In this document: piece by piece, positions 1 through 5,459 of the stretch
How positions within the stretch are numbered: position 1 is the stretch's first letter
How the letters are laid out: each line of letters opens with the position of its first letter
Source of the DNA: Syntrophopropionicum sp964397525
Lineage (GTDB): Bacteria; Bacillota; Desulfotomaculia; Desulfotomaculales; Pelotomaculaceae
Direction: 5' to 3'
Length of the DNA: 12,015 nucleotides
Assembly (NCBI GenBank): GCA_964397525.1
Contig: CAYNIY010000045.1
Span: 1-12,015, forward strand
The notes under the pieces: model-generated
What the model saw: only the letters and a program-made list of their open reading frames with translations
What the model was told of the DNA's origin: nothing
Database searches by the model: none
Translations under genes and position numbers: made by a program

Positions 1-32
1 GCAATACTAGGATTGTTGGCGATTTTGAGGCT

Positions 33-69
33 GACAAAGCATCGTTTGGAACGATGCTTCTTTGTTTTC
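33..69 (+). terminator. Rho-independent terminator of a gene to the left
   Basis: A perfect 10-bp stem (37-46 with 50-59, arms AAGCATCGTT/AACGATGCTT) closes a 3-nt loop and is followed by a T-rich run (CTTTGTTTT). It would end a plus-strand transcript entering from the left. Only about 30 bases of possible coding sequence precede it and I cannot say which gene it belongs to. Confidence 0.75.
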
Positions 70-183
70 TGCCACCTTTCGTTAAAAGATACACCCCCTA
101 CCGGGCAAAAACATACCTTTCGTTAAGAAGTATCGGAATCGTTAAAAAGTGTGAAACCAAATTTATTACAAGGTGTCCAGATG
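70..183. other. Non-coding stretch with repeated CGTTAA motifs
   Basis: No convincing gene is seen. CGTTAA occurs at 80-85, 121-126 and 140-145, each followed by an A/G-rich run, and a related TTGTTAAG lies at 241. The last two CGTTAA copies are 19 bp apart. This could be a binding-site series or chance in AT-rich DNA. A 69-codon open frame at 54-263 has no Shine-Dalgarno, overlaps the terminator and resembles no family, so it is not called. Confidence 0.3.
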
Positions 184-325
184 AAACCGGTCGGCTGCGT
201 ATTAGAAAATTTAATAAATTATTAAACCATCCGAAATCTTTTGTTAAGCTCCCTTCCATATAATTGACAAGGAACGGGGATCAATATTGGCCAAGGGAGG
301 AAAAAAGATGCAAAAAATTATACCC
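184..325 (+). repeat. Leader repeat, copy A (decayed)
   Basis: This 142-bp stretch matches 7204-7347 with about ten differences and two single-base gaps by eye, including a 40-bp identical block (231-270 = 7252-7291). It holds the TATAAT at 259-264, the TTGACA at 263-268, the AGGGAGG ribosome site and the first six codons of the VOC gene. Similarity stops abruptly after codon six. It is most simply a duplicated 5' end whose gene body has been lost. Confidence 0.85.
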
Positions 326-334
326 AAATTTTAA
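308..334 (+). pseudogene. Stub of a VOC/PhnB-like gene (first six codons only)
   Basis: ATG at 308 follows a good Shine-Dalgarno (AGGGAGG, 294-300) and encodes MQKIIP, identical to the start of the intact VOC gene at 7330. It then reads KF and stops at 332-334. The following 335-520 shows no resemblance to the rest of the VOC gene. I read it as a remnant of a lost paralogue; a functional eight-residue leader peptide is possible but unsupported. Confidence 0.6.
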
Positions 335-520
335 AAACCAATGAAAATCTAAAAAGTGTCTGTGTATGAAATGTCCAGGTTATGTTTTTGCCTGCCAAAT
401 AAAATCAATGCCAGGCGATATGGTTTTGTTACAGATGGCAAATATGACATAGTCAGTGTGTAGGAACTCAACTTTATGTGCAAGAAATCTCTGAGCAATG
501 CTTGAAAGGTGGTAAATATT
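335..520. other. Intergenic stretch, possibly relic coding DNA
   Basis: No complete gene is visible. A 30-codon open frame at 371-463 lacks a ribosome site and resembles no family I know. Its frame continues, through stops at 461 and near 500, into the DUF1428 gene. The stretch separates the decayed leader repeat from the DUF1428 start. I see no clear promoter in it. Confidence 0.3.
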
Positions 521-901
521 ATGGCGAAATATGTAGACGGATTTGTATTGGTAGTGTCAAATGATAAAACTGAAGAATACAAGAAAATGGCAGAAGAGGG
601 TCGTGATATATGGATGAAGCTTGGTGCATTAGAATATTATGAATGCCGTGGAAATGATATGGTTCCACAAGACATGGGTGGTGAAAAAGCACGTGCCTTT
701 CCTGAAATGGCCGGAGCAAAGAGTGGTGAGACAGTATGGTTTTCTTTTATCGTTTTTAAATCTAAAGAACACCGAGATGAGGTCAATGCGAAGATGATGG
801 AAGAAATGAACAAACTAATGGAAGGAAAGGAAGACATGTCGATACCTTTTGACATGAAGCGAATGGCGTATGGTGGTTTTCAAGTAGAAGTAGAAGGCTA
901 A
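521..901 (+). CDS. DUF1428 family protein (YbaA-like)
   Basis: A 126-residue soluble protein matching the DUF1428 family, whose members are about 115-125 residues with a ferredoxin-like (dimeric alpha-beta barrel) fold and no established reaction. Family hallmarks are the opening MAKYVDGFVLVV, the central GALEYYECRGNDM, ETVWFSFIVFKSKEHRDEVN near residues 67-86, and the closing PFDMKRMAYGGF. The ATG at 521 is chosen over the in-frame GTG at 509 because AAAGGTGG (505-512) lies 8 nt before it and the family starts at this methionine. It stands alone: a relic leader lies upstream and a terminator follows directly. Such proteins often sit beside VOC or other small-molecule-handling genes, which fits the neighbourhood but does not give a function. 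Confidence 0.93.
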   Translation: MAKYVDGFVLVVSNDKTEEYKKMAEEGRDIWMKLGALEYYECRGNDMVPQDMGGEKARAFPEMAGAKSGETVWFSFIVFKSKEHRDEVNAKMMEEMNKLMEGKEDMSIPFDMKRMAYGGFQVEVEG

Positions 902-919
902 AGCGTAATATAAAAAATC

Positions 920-953
920 AAAAAATCGCTCTCAATAATGAGGGCGATTTTTT
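920..953. terminator. Bidirectional terminator between convergent genes
   Basis: A 14-bp stem (920-933 with 940-953, one G-U pair) has a 6-nt loop, six A's at its left base and six T's at its right base. The A/T flanks let it work on both strands. It serves the DUF1428 gene (stop at 901) and probably the minus-strand operon ending at 1071. Confidence 0.85.
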
Positions 954-1070
954 ATAATTTTGTTATTGCAGGCAATGGATTTTAAATAATAGGTTATGTG
1001 AACCATAAACTGACCCATGCCAAAGAGAATCTGGTGCCATCGCCTTTGCTCTCCGGTCAACCCTCGCCTC

Positions 1071-1445
1071 TCACTCCAGTATCTTCCAGAAAGAATCCTT
1101 GCGGATGATCTTTCCTCCAGCGAACTCGAGCAGATCAACCCCTCGCACCTCGATCTGCTGCCCTGATTTAGTCGTACCGGTTAGAGTCCACTCCGATACC
1201 CCCAAATCGCCGCAGATCCAGTGCTGATCCTTTCCATAATGTACATCCGGGATACCCTCGAATCGACTTGCCAGACCTGCTCTAACCTCCGCCTTTCCGA
1301 CATATCGATCGCCCCGTGGGCTGGTGCCTCGTGGCATATAGAAGATGCAATTATCTGCGAAATAGCTCATGACGGAATCCAGGTCGTGACGGTTGAATGC
1401 TTCCAGAAAGTCCTTCAATGTTTCAATGGTTACTTGCTCAGACAT
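1071..1445 (-). CDS. SnoaL-like / nuclear transport factor 2-like protein
   Basis: A 124-residue protein with the cone-shaped NTF2 fold typical of SnoaL-like polyketide cyclases and ketosteroid-isomerase relatives. The sequence shows the usual N-terminal helix (ETLKDFLEAFNRHDLDSVMSY, around residues 9-29), a FADNCIFYMPRG strand, a GKAEVRAGLASRF helix, and a last strand pair ending FAGGKIIRKDSFWKI. The fold is used both for catalysis and for binding small hydrophobic ligands, so substrate and reaction cannot be named. The ATG at 1445 is chosen because GGAGGG (1452-1457, minus) lies 6 nt upstream; an earlier ATG at 1466 has none. The start lies 1 nt beyond the stop of the DUF4130 gene, and its ribosome site is inside that gene, so translation is probably coupled. 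It is not part of the usual DNA-repair pair and looks like an added passenger. Confidence 0.88.
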   Translation of the reverse strand: MSEQVTIETLKDFLEAFNRHDLDSVMSYFADNCIFYMPRGTSPRGDRYVGKAEVRAGLASRFEGIPDVHYGKDQHWICGDLGVSEWTLTGTTKSGQQIEVRGVDLLEFAGGKIIRKDSFWKILE

Positions 1446-1446
1446 A

Positions 1447-2274
1447 TCATACCCTCCATGTATCATACTTTATTCTTTGATGCCCGACCGGCAATATCTG
1501 CCTGTTGATGTCCTTAAATAGATATTCCCGGGGATGGGTTTCCGTCAGGAACTGCCAGTAGCGCATGGGCATGTTCCGCCGCTGCAGGCTGGGGTTGCAG
1601 CGTTCCTTAATTGCCAAGTGATGGTAATAGGTCTGCCAGAGATTTTGCCAGGCAACCTCCGATTGACCCAGTTGTGGCAGCTGTTCCGGATGAAAATCGG
1701 TGATCAGCCATTCCTTTTGGTTGTAGAGGGCGGCCAGGCCGCGCTTCAGATCATGGATGATCCATTTTTCATTGGCCAGGCGGCGGGCAAAATGCGGCGC
1801 CACCAGACCGGTGATATTGTTGTCCGGGGAGTAGGGGGCATAGAGGAAGGGCGGCTGCCCCTCCACCTGCTGAAAACGGAGCAAACCCTTCATGCGATGG
1901 CTCTCCTTGGTCACCTTGTCGGCCAACTGGTGGATGGCCCTGACCCGGGCGTCTTCCAGATGACGATCCAGGTCACGGCCGATCCGCCAGCCGTATTGCC
2001 AGTAACGGTAGATCATCGTGCCCACCTCTGTTTCCTCTGAGAGGAAGGCGTTGAGGGCCTGACGCCAGGCCAGGGGCGAAATTTTCTGCCTTGCGGACTG
2101 GGATACCTTTTCCGCTAGGTCCATGTCGGTGACGATGGGGATGTTTTCCACAAACAGCTCAGACTGGGGATCTCCTTCGGCCAGGATTCGGTCCGGTTCC
2201 TTTGGGCTGCAATAGGCCTGATAAATGGCAGTCAGGAGCCCCTGCCAGCTGCCGTCGTAAAGAAAGTGGACCAT
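1447..2274 (-). CDS. TIGR03915-type DNA metabolism protein (DUF4130)
   Basis: A 275-residue protein of the TIGR03915 family, known mainly as the constant neighbour of the TIGR03916 radical SAM protein, which lies just upstream here. The N-terminus (MVHFLYDGSWQGLLTAIYQAY) and the DUF4130 region (about residues 85-245, including RYWQYGWRIGRDLD, KESHRMKGLLRF, LYAPYSPDNNI and MPMRYWQFLTE) fit the family. DUF4130 is also found fused to uracil-DNA-glycosylase-like UdgX domains, which is the basis for a presumed DNA-repair role; the activity is unknown. ATG at 2274 overlaps the upstream TGA by one base and is preceded by GGGGG; TTG 2280 and GTG 2277 are in-frame alternatives. After MPMRYWQFLTE, where family members normally end, about 30 extra residues follow in more AT-rich DNA. 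That tail contains the ribosome site of the SnoaL gene. Confidence 0.9.
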   Translation of the reverse strand: MVHFLYDGSWQGLLTAIYQAYCSPKEPDRILAEGDPQSELFVENIPIVTDMDLAEKVSQSARQKISPLAWRQALNAFLSEETEVGTMIYRYWQYGWRIGRDLDRHLEDARVRAIHQLADKVTKESHRMKGLLRFQQVEGQPPFLYAPYSPDNNITGLVAPHFARRLANEKWIIHDLKRGLAALYNQKEWLITDFHPEQLPQLGQSEVAWQNLWQTYYHHLAIKERCNPSLQRRNMPMRYWQFLTETHPREYLFKDINRQILPVGHQRIKYDTWRV

Positions 2275-3665
2275 CACCAAACCCCCTGCGCCAGGGACAG
2301 GGAGGGAGCAGCCTCTTTGCCGGCAGGTTTGATCGCCAGCTGGGGCAGGGCGCTGACAGGGAGATCAAGCTGTCTGGGAAAGGTGGGCTGGTTCTGGTTA
2401 TAAACGGGCAGCTGATCAAAAAGGGACAGCTGCTGCCAGGCAGAACGTCCGGGCAGGCCGCTTTCTCCCTGAGGGGCCAAAACATGGCGGATCTGCTCCT
2501 CGTTTAACACCGGGCCGCTCATTAATTTCCCCCGGCAGGCGATGAAATAGCGGGCCCTTTTCAGGACGACGCCGATTTTTTTCAGGGTGTCAAAATCCAG
2601 GGAATGGACGCGGCGGGCAGAGATAATTTTCCTGGCGCTGGTGGGACCGATACCGGGAACGCGGAGCAGTGTCTCCAGGTCGGCCTTGTTAATCTCCACC
2701 GGGAATGCTTCCAGGTGGCGCAGAGCCCAGCTGCACTTGGGATCCAAGTCGGCTTCGAAATCCGGCCGGCTTTCGTCCAGGAGTTCTCCGGCGCTAAAGC
2801 CGTAGAAGCGGAGCAGCCAGTCGGCCTGATAAAGGCGGTGTTCCCTGAGGAGGGGCGGCGCGGTCAGGGCTGGAAGATGGGCATGGCTGACCACCGGCAC
2901 ATAGGCGGAAAAGTAAACCCTTTTCAGGGTAAAATGCTTGTACAGCCCTTCGGTCAGACGAAGGATGGTCAGGTCATGGTCCGGCGTTGCCCCCACCATC
3001 AGTTGGGTGGTCTGGCCGGCTGGAACAAAACCAGGTGCTTTGGTCCGGCCTGGGGCAGGCTGGCGGTTTTCCGCGATCCCGTCCCGGATCAGGGCCATGG
3101 GGCTGAAGATGGACTTTTTGCTTTTCTGAGGTGCTAAAAGCTTCAAGCCCTGCTGGGTGGGGAGCTCGATGTTGACGCTCATCCGGTCCACCAGGCGGCC
3201 GGCGGCCTCGATCAGCCTGGGATCGGCCCCGGGGATGGCTTTCAGGTGGATGTAACCATTGAAATGTTGTTCCTGGCGCAGTTTGCGCACCACCTGGAGG
3301 AGGAGTTCCATGGTGTAGTCCGGATTCTGCAGCACCGCCGAACTGAGGAACAGCCCCTCGATGTAGTTGCGGCGGTAGAAATTTATGGTCAGGGCAACCA
3401 GCTCATCCGGGGTGAAGGAAGCCCGGGGGATGTCGTTGGAGCTGCGGTTGACGCAGTAAGCGCAGTTGAAGGCGCAGTCGTTGGAGAAAAGGATTTTAAG
3501 CAGGGATATGCAGCGGCCATCGCTGGTCCAGCTGTGGCAGATGCCGCCTAGGTGGGCGTTGCCCAGGCCACCGGCTTTGTTCTGCCTGCTGCTGCCGCTG
3601 GAAGAGCAGGAGACGTCGTATTTGGCAGAATCCGCCAGGACCCGCAGTTTGGTTTCCATTTGCAT
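2274..3665 (-). CDS. Putative DNA modification/repair radical SAM protein (TIGR03916)
   Basis: A 463-residue cytoplasmic protein. The radical SAM [4Fe-4S] motif CAFNCAYC supplies C64, C68 and C71 (CX3CX2C). Further conserved-looking cysteines precede it (C20 in KYDVSC, C43 and C52 in GICHSWTSDGRC). A helix-hairpin-helix DNA-binding element lies at about 327-351 (INKADLETLLRVPGIGPTSA). The C-terminal tail holds QLSLF (412-416), the shape of a bacterial sliding-clamp-binding peptide. The family is annotated as putative DNA modification/repair from its HhH domain and partner gene; the reaction is unknown. ATG 3665 is preferred over TTG 3686 because GGGG lies 8 nt upstream and TTG 3686 would fall almost at the predicted transcription start. 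It is first in the operon, with DUF4130 overlapping its stop. A LexA-like box sits over its promoter. GC content is well above that of the flanking genes, suggesting a different origin or history. Confidence 0.93.
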   Translation of the reverse strand: MQMETKLRVLADSAKYDVSCSSSGSSRQNKAGGLGNAHLGGICHSWTSDGRCISLLKILFSNDCAFNCAYCVNRSSNDIPRASFTPDELVALTINFYRRNYIEGLFLSSAVLQNPDYTMELLLQVVRKLRQEQHFNGYIHLKAIPGADPRLIEAAGRLVDRMSVNIELPTQQGLKLLAPQKSKKSIFSPMALIRDGIAENRQPAPGRTKAPGFVPAGQTTQLMVGATPDHDLTILRLTEGLYKHFTLKRVYFSAYVPVVSHAHLPALTAPPLLREHRLYQADWLLRFYGFSAGELLDESRPDFEADLDPKCSWALRHLEAFPVEINKADLETLLRVPGIGPTSARKIISARRVHSLDFDTLKKIGVVLKRARYFIACRGKLMSGPVLNEEQIRHVLAPQGESGLPGRSAWQQLSLFDQLPVYNQNQPTFPRQLDLPVSALPQLAIKPAGKEAAPSLSLAQGVW

Positions 3666-3698
3666 GCTTATCGCCCCGTTCGTCAATTGGATACCTAT

Positions 3699-3727
3699 AT
3701 TATATCATGGGGAGGAGAAAAACGGAA
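3699..3727 (-). promoter_or_regulatory. Promoter of the radical SAM-DUF4130 operon
   Basis: On the minus strand a perfect TATAAT (3704-3699) lies with 17 bp between it and a poor -35 hexamer, TTCCGT (3727-3722). Transcription would begin near 3692, giving a leader of about 27 nt before ATG 3665. The weak -35 overlaps the LexA-like box. Confidence 0.6.
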
Positions 3728-3737
3728 CGGGTGTTCG
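3724..3737 (-). promoter_or_regulatory. LexA (DinR) SOS box
   Basis: The minus strand reads CGAACACCCGTTCC, which agrees with the Bacillus-type SOS box CGAACRNRYGTTYC at 13 of 14 positions (C instead of R at position 8). It overlaps the -35 of the downstream radical SAM operon, where bound LexA would block RNA polymerase. The next bases make a further half-site (GTTC-GAAT-GAAC, 3733-3744), so GAAC/GTTC half-sites alternate every 8 bp. The match is seen directly; regulation by LexA is inferred. Confidence 0.7.
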
Positions 3738-3863
3738 AATGAACATGACGCTGATGTGCTTCATTCAGCAACTTTGAATTGAACAGCCAGCTCTTTGCTT
3801 ATGGGATAATGCCCGGATGTAAGCCTCACTTTGGCAAAATTTATATTTAAATGTAAAAAATAT

Positions 3864-3892
3864 TTGACAAATAGTATTGTCAATATTACAAT
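3864..3892 (+). promoter_or_regulatory. Strong promoter of the membrane protein-XRE-DUF4386 operon
   Basis: A consensus TTGACA (3864-3869) is separated by 17 bp from TACAAT (3887-3892), with transcription expected near 3899 and a leader of about 34 nt before ATG 3933. An AT-rich stretch lies upstream. Two overlapping palindromes cover it and are listed separately. Confidence 0.85.
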
Positions 3893-3893
3893 A
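3864..3893. promoter_or_regulatory. Operator-like palindromes over the promoter
   Basis: TTGACAA (3864-3870) is mirrored by TTGTCAA (3877-3883) across a 6-nt spacer, and TATTGT (3875-3880) is mirrored by ACAATA (3888-3893) across 7 nt. The first pair buries the -35 and the second reaches the -10. This is a placement expected for a repressor; the XRE-type protein encoded in the same operon is the obvious candidate, by inference. Confidence 0.5.
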
Positions 3894-3932
3894 TGTATAT
3901 AAACAGTTACAATTAAAAAGGAGTGCATATGT

Positions 3933-4439
3933 ATGTCATATCAAGAAAAGAGAATTATCGTTTCAATTATTACCGGGGTATTTATTTTGGTGGCATATTG
4001 CACCTATGTATACGGGAAGTATCAGGCAGGAGCAATTGCTGCAGATGATTTGAAATTCTGGGCAGGTGCCATGCTAATGTTTATCGGCATAGGTATTGCT
4101 GCAGTCATCGTTATTCAAATTGTTTTTCATATTCTGCTTTCTGTGGCCATTGCTGTACAGGAAAAAGTGAGGAATTGTGAGTGTGATGATCAAGAAATTG
4201 AAAAAACAATTGGCGCTGAGATGGTTACAGACGAAATGGATAAGCTGATTGAACTTAAATCAATGAGAATTGGTTTCGCCGTTGCAGGTATAGGATTTGT
4301 TGCTGCGCTGGTGTCACTGCTCTTAAACTATTCTCCGGCGGTGATGATTAACATAATGTTTTTATCCTTTAGTGCAGGCTCACTGCTTGAAGGATTTACC
4401 CAGCTATACTTTTACAGAAAGGGAGTTAAAAATGGCTAA
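3933..4439 (+). CDS. Four-helix membrane protein paired with an XRE regulator
   Basis: A 168-residue integral membrane protein of unknown function. Hydrophobic segments run at about residues 8-26 (IIVSIITGVFILVAYCTYV), 44-75 (broken by charged flanks, FWAGAMLMFIGIGIAAVIVI), 112-130 (IGFAVAGIGFVAALVSLLL) and 136-157. Between segments two and three is a charged cytoplasmic loop (about 76-110) with a CECDD patch and the acidic stretch EIEKTIGAEMVTDEMDKL. The ATG at 3933 follows AAGGAG (3918-3923) at 9 nt; an out-of-frame ATG lies at 3929. The last 8 bases overlap the XRE gene, so the two are translationally coupled. This arrangement recurs in Firmicutes, where the membrane protein probably controls or is controlled by its small regulator, as in other XRE/membrane pairs. 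No signal is known. Confidence 0.88.
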   Translation: MSYQEKRIIVSIITGVFILVAYCTYVYGKYQAGAIAADDLKFWAGAMLMFIGIGIAAVIVIQIVFHILLSVAIAVQEKVRNCECDDQEIEKTIGAEMVTDEMDKLIELKSMRIGFAVAGIGFVAALVSLLLNYSPAVMINIMFLSFSAGSLLEGFTQLYFYRKGVKNG

Positions 4440-4662
4440 GAAACTTGAGATTACAAACAACATCCGAAGACTGCGTTTCTTTGCCAATGAAATGACACAG
4501 CAGCAACTTGCTGAAAAAGCCGGAGCCTCAAGACAGACCATCATAGCAATAGAGGCCGGAAAGTATTCACCATCTCTGGAACTCGCTTTCCGGATTGCCA
4601 ATGTATTCGGTGTTGAAATAGGTGAAGTATTCGATTATGGAGAGAAAGGAGAGAAAACATGA
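4432..4662 (+). CDS. Small XRE-family (Cro/CI-type) transcriptional regulator
   Basis: A 76-residue protein that is almost only a helix-turn-helix domain of the Cro/CI class. Helices: IRRLRFFANE (about 10-19), MTQQQLAEKAG (20-30), SRQTIIAIEAGK (recognition helix, 32-43), LELAFRIANVF (48-58), followed by the typical EIGEVFDY end. Its shape and length match the small YozG/YgzD-type regulators. ATG 4432 is chosen because GGGAG (4421-4425) lies 6 nt upstream and the homologous start is MAKKLEITNN; an open frame reaches back to 4372 but runs through the preceding gene. It overlaps the membrane-protein gene by 8 bp and the DUF4386 gene by 4 bp (ATGA). It probably binds the palindromes at 3864-3893 and represses its own operon, by inference. 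Confidence 0.93.
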   Translation: MAKKLEITNNIRRLRFFANEMTQQQLAEKAGASRQTIIAIEAGKYSPSLELAFRIANVFGVEIGEVFDYGEKGEKT

Positions 4663-5390
4663 AAAATAATTTAGAAGAAATGAATGCAAGTAAAAGGATA
4701 GCACGACTTGCGGGATTGTGGTATTTGCTTCTTGGGATAACTTCCGGCTTTAGTTGGATGTGCATGACCAGTATTTTCGTTGCCGGAAACGCAGCGTTAA
4801 CAGTCAATAACATCCTTGCGTCTGAGCCACAATTCCTTATGGCAATTATTAGTAATATTACCGGCCAAATAAGCTTTATTTTCTTGGTATTGTCCCTGTA
4901 TCATTTGTTAAAACATGTCAATGAATTGCTAGCCAGGCTCATGCTGACTTTGGTAGTGGTTTCTGTGCCCATCATGTTCATTAATATCCTTTTTCAAACA
5001 GGAGCACTGGCAGTTCTGCGCAGAGCTGAATACTTGCAAGTATTCTCAGCAGATCAGCTATCTTCCTTAGCAATGATGTTTATAAATTTTAACATCGTGG
5101 GGGTGCATATTGCAGGAATATTTTGGGGGCTGTGGCTTTTCCCATTAAGTTATCTTGTTTATAAATCAAAATATTTCCCCAAAATTCTCGCTGTCCTGCT
5201 CATAATTTCAGGTGTAAGCTATCTCATCGGCAGCCTGACATCTTTGATCATTCCAGAAGTTTATGCGGTCATTGAAAAATTTCTAAGTTTACCTGAAGCT
5301 ACAGGGGAATTGGCGATGATATTTTGGTTATTGATTAAGGGCATAACAATATCTGAAAATATGTTAACCCCTGACAGGAAAGCTGTTTGA
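4659..5390 (+). CDS. DUF4386 family membrane protein
   Basis: A 243-residue protein with about six transmembrane segments (around residues 16-42, 58-83, 89-112, 136-165, 171-193 and 215-233). The RIARLAGLWYLLLGITSGF opening, the FQTGALAVLRRAEYL stretch after helix three, and the GIFWGLWLFPLSYLVYKS segment are characteristic of DUF4386, a family of unknown function found across Firmicutes and Bacteroidetes. The ATG overlaps the XRE stop by 4 bp and has AAGGAG (4646-4651) 7 nt before it. This places it in the same operon as the regulator and the four-helix protein, so the three may form one membrane-linked regulatory unit. A 69-bp gap without a clear terminator follows, so read-through into the oxidoreductase gene is likely. 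Confidence 0.9.
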   Translation: MKNNLEEMNASKRIARLAGLWYLLLGITSGFSWMCMTSIFVAGNAALTVNNILASEPQFLMAIISNITGQISFIFLVLSLYHLLKHVNELLARLMLTLVVVSVPIMFINILFQTGALAVLRRAEYLQVFSADQLSSLAMMFINFNIVGVHIAGIFWGLWLFPLSYLVYKSKYFPKILAVLLIISGVSYLIGSLTSLIIPEVYAVIEKFLSLPEATGELAMIFWLLIKGITISENMLTPDRKAV

Positions 5391-5459
5391 AAATCCGCCT
5401 AACATTAGCTAAACGTTCTAATATAAAATATAAACCTGATAAAGTTGAGGGAATTAATA

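Noticed and set aside
80..145. CGTTAA repeats as a CRISPR or phosphate-box array
   Set aside because: Only three six-base copies with unequal spacing (41 and 19 bp). No repeat-spacer pattern and no match to known box spacing.
263..268. TTGACA as the main -35 of the leader repeat
   Set aside because: The only -10 candidate downstream is TATTGG next to the ribosome site, with spacing of 15-16 bp. The overlapping TATAAT is a better -10.
1020..1070. Extension of the SnoaL gene or another gene in the GC-richer stretch left of 1071
   Set aside because: The SnoaL frame has a clear stop at a normal family length, and the following frames show no start with a ribosome site or family resemblance.
1534..2040. 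168-codon plus-strand open frame, and similar long frames at 2604-3137 and 3246-3551
   Set aside because: They lie antisense to the clearly recognisable DUF4130 and radical SAM genes, match no family, and are the expected by-product of GC-rich coding DNA.
3733..3744. Palindrome GTTC-GAAT-GAAC as a second LexA box
   Set aside because: The half-sites are in the wrong order (LexA needs GAAC-N4-GTTC). Only 3724-3737 fits, though the extra half-site may be meaningful.
4404..4813. Minus-strand frames across the XRE/DUF4386 region
   Set aside because: They are antisense to genes with good ribosome sites and recognisable domains.
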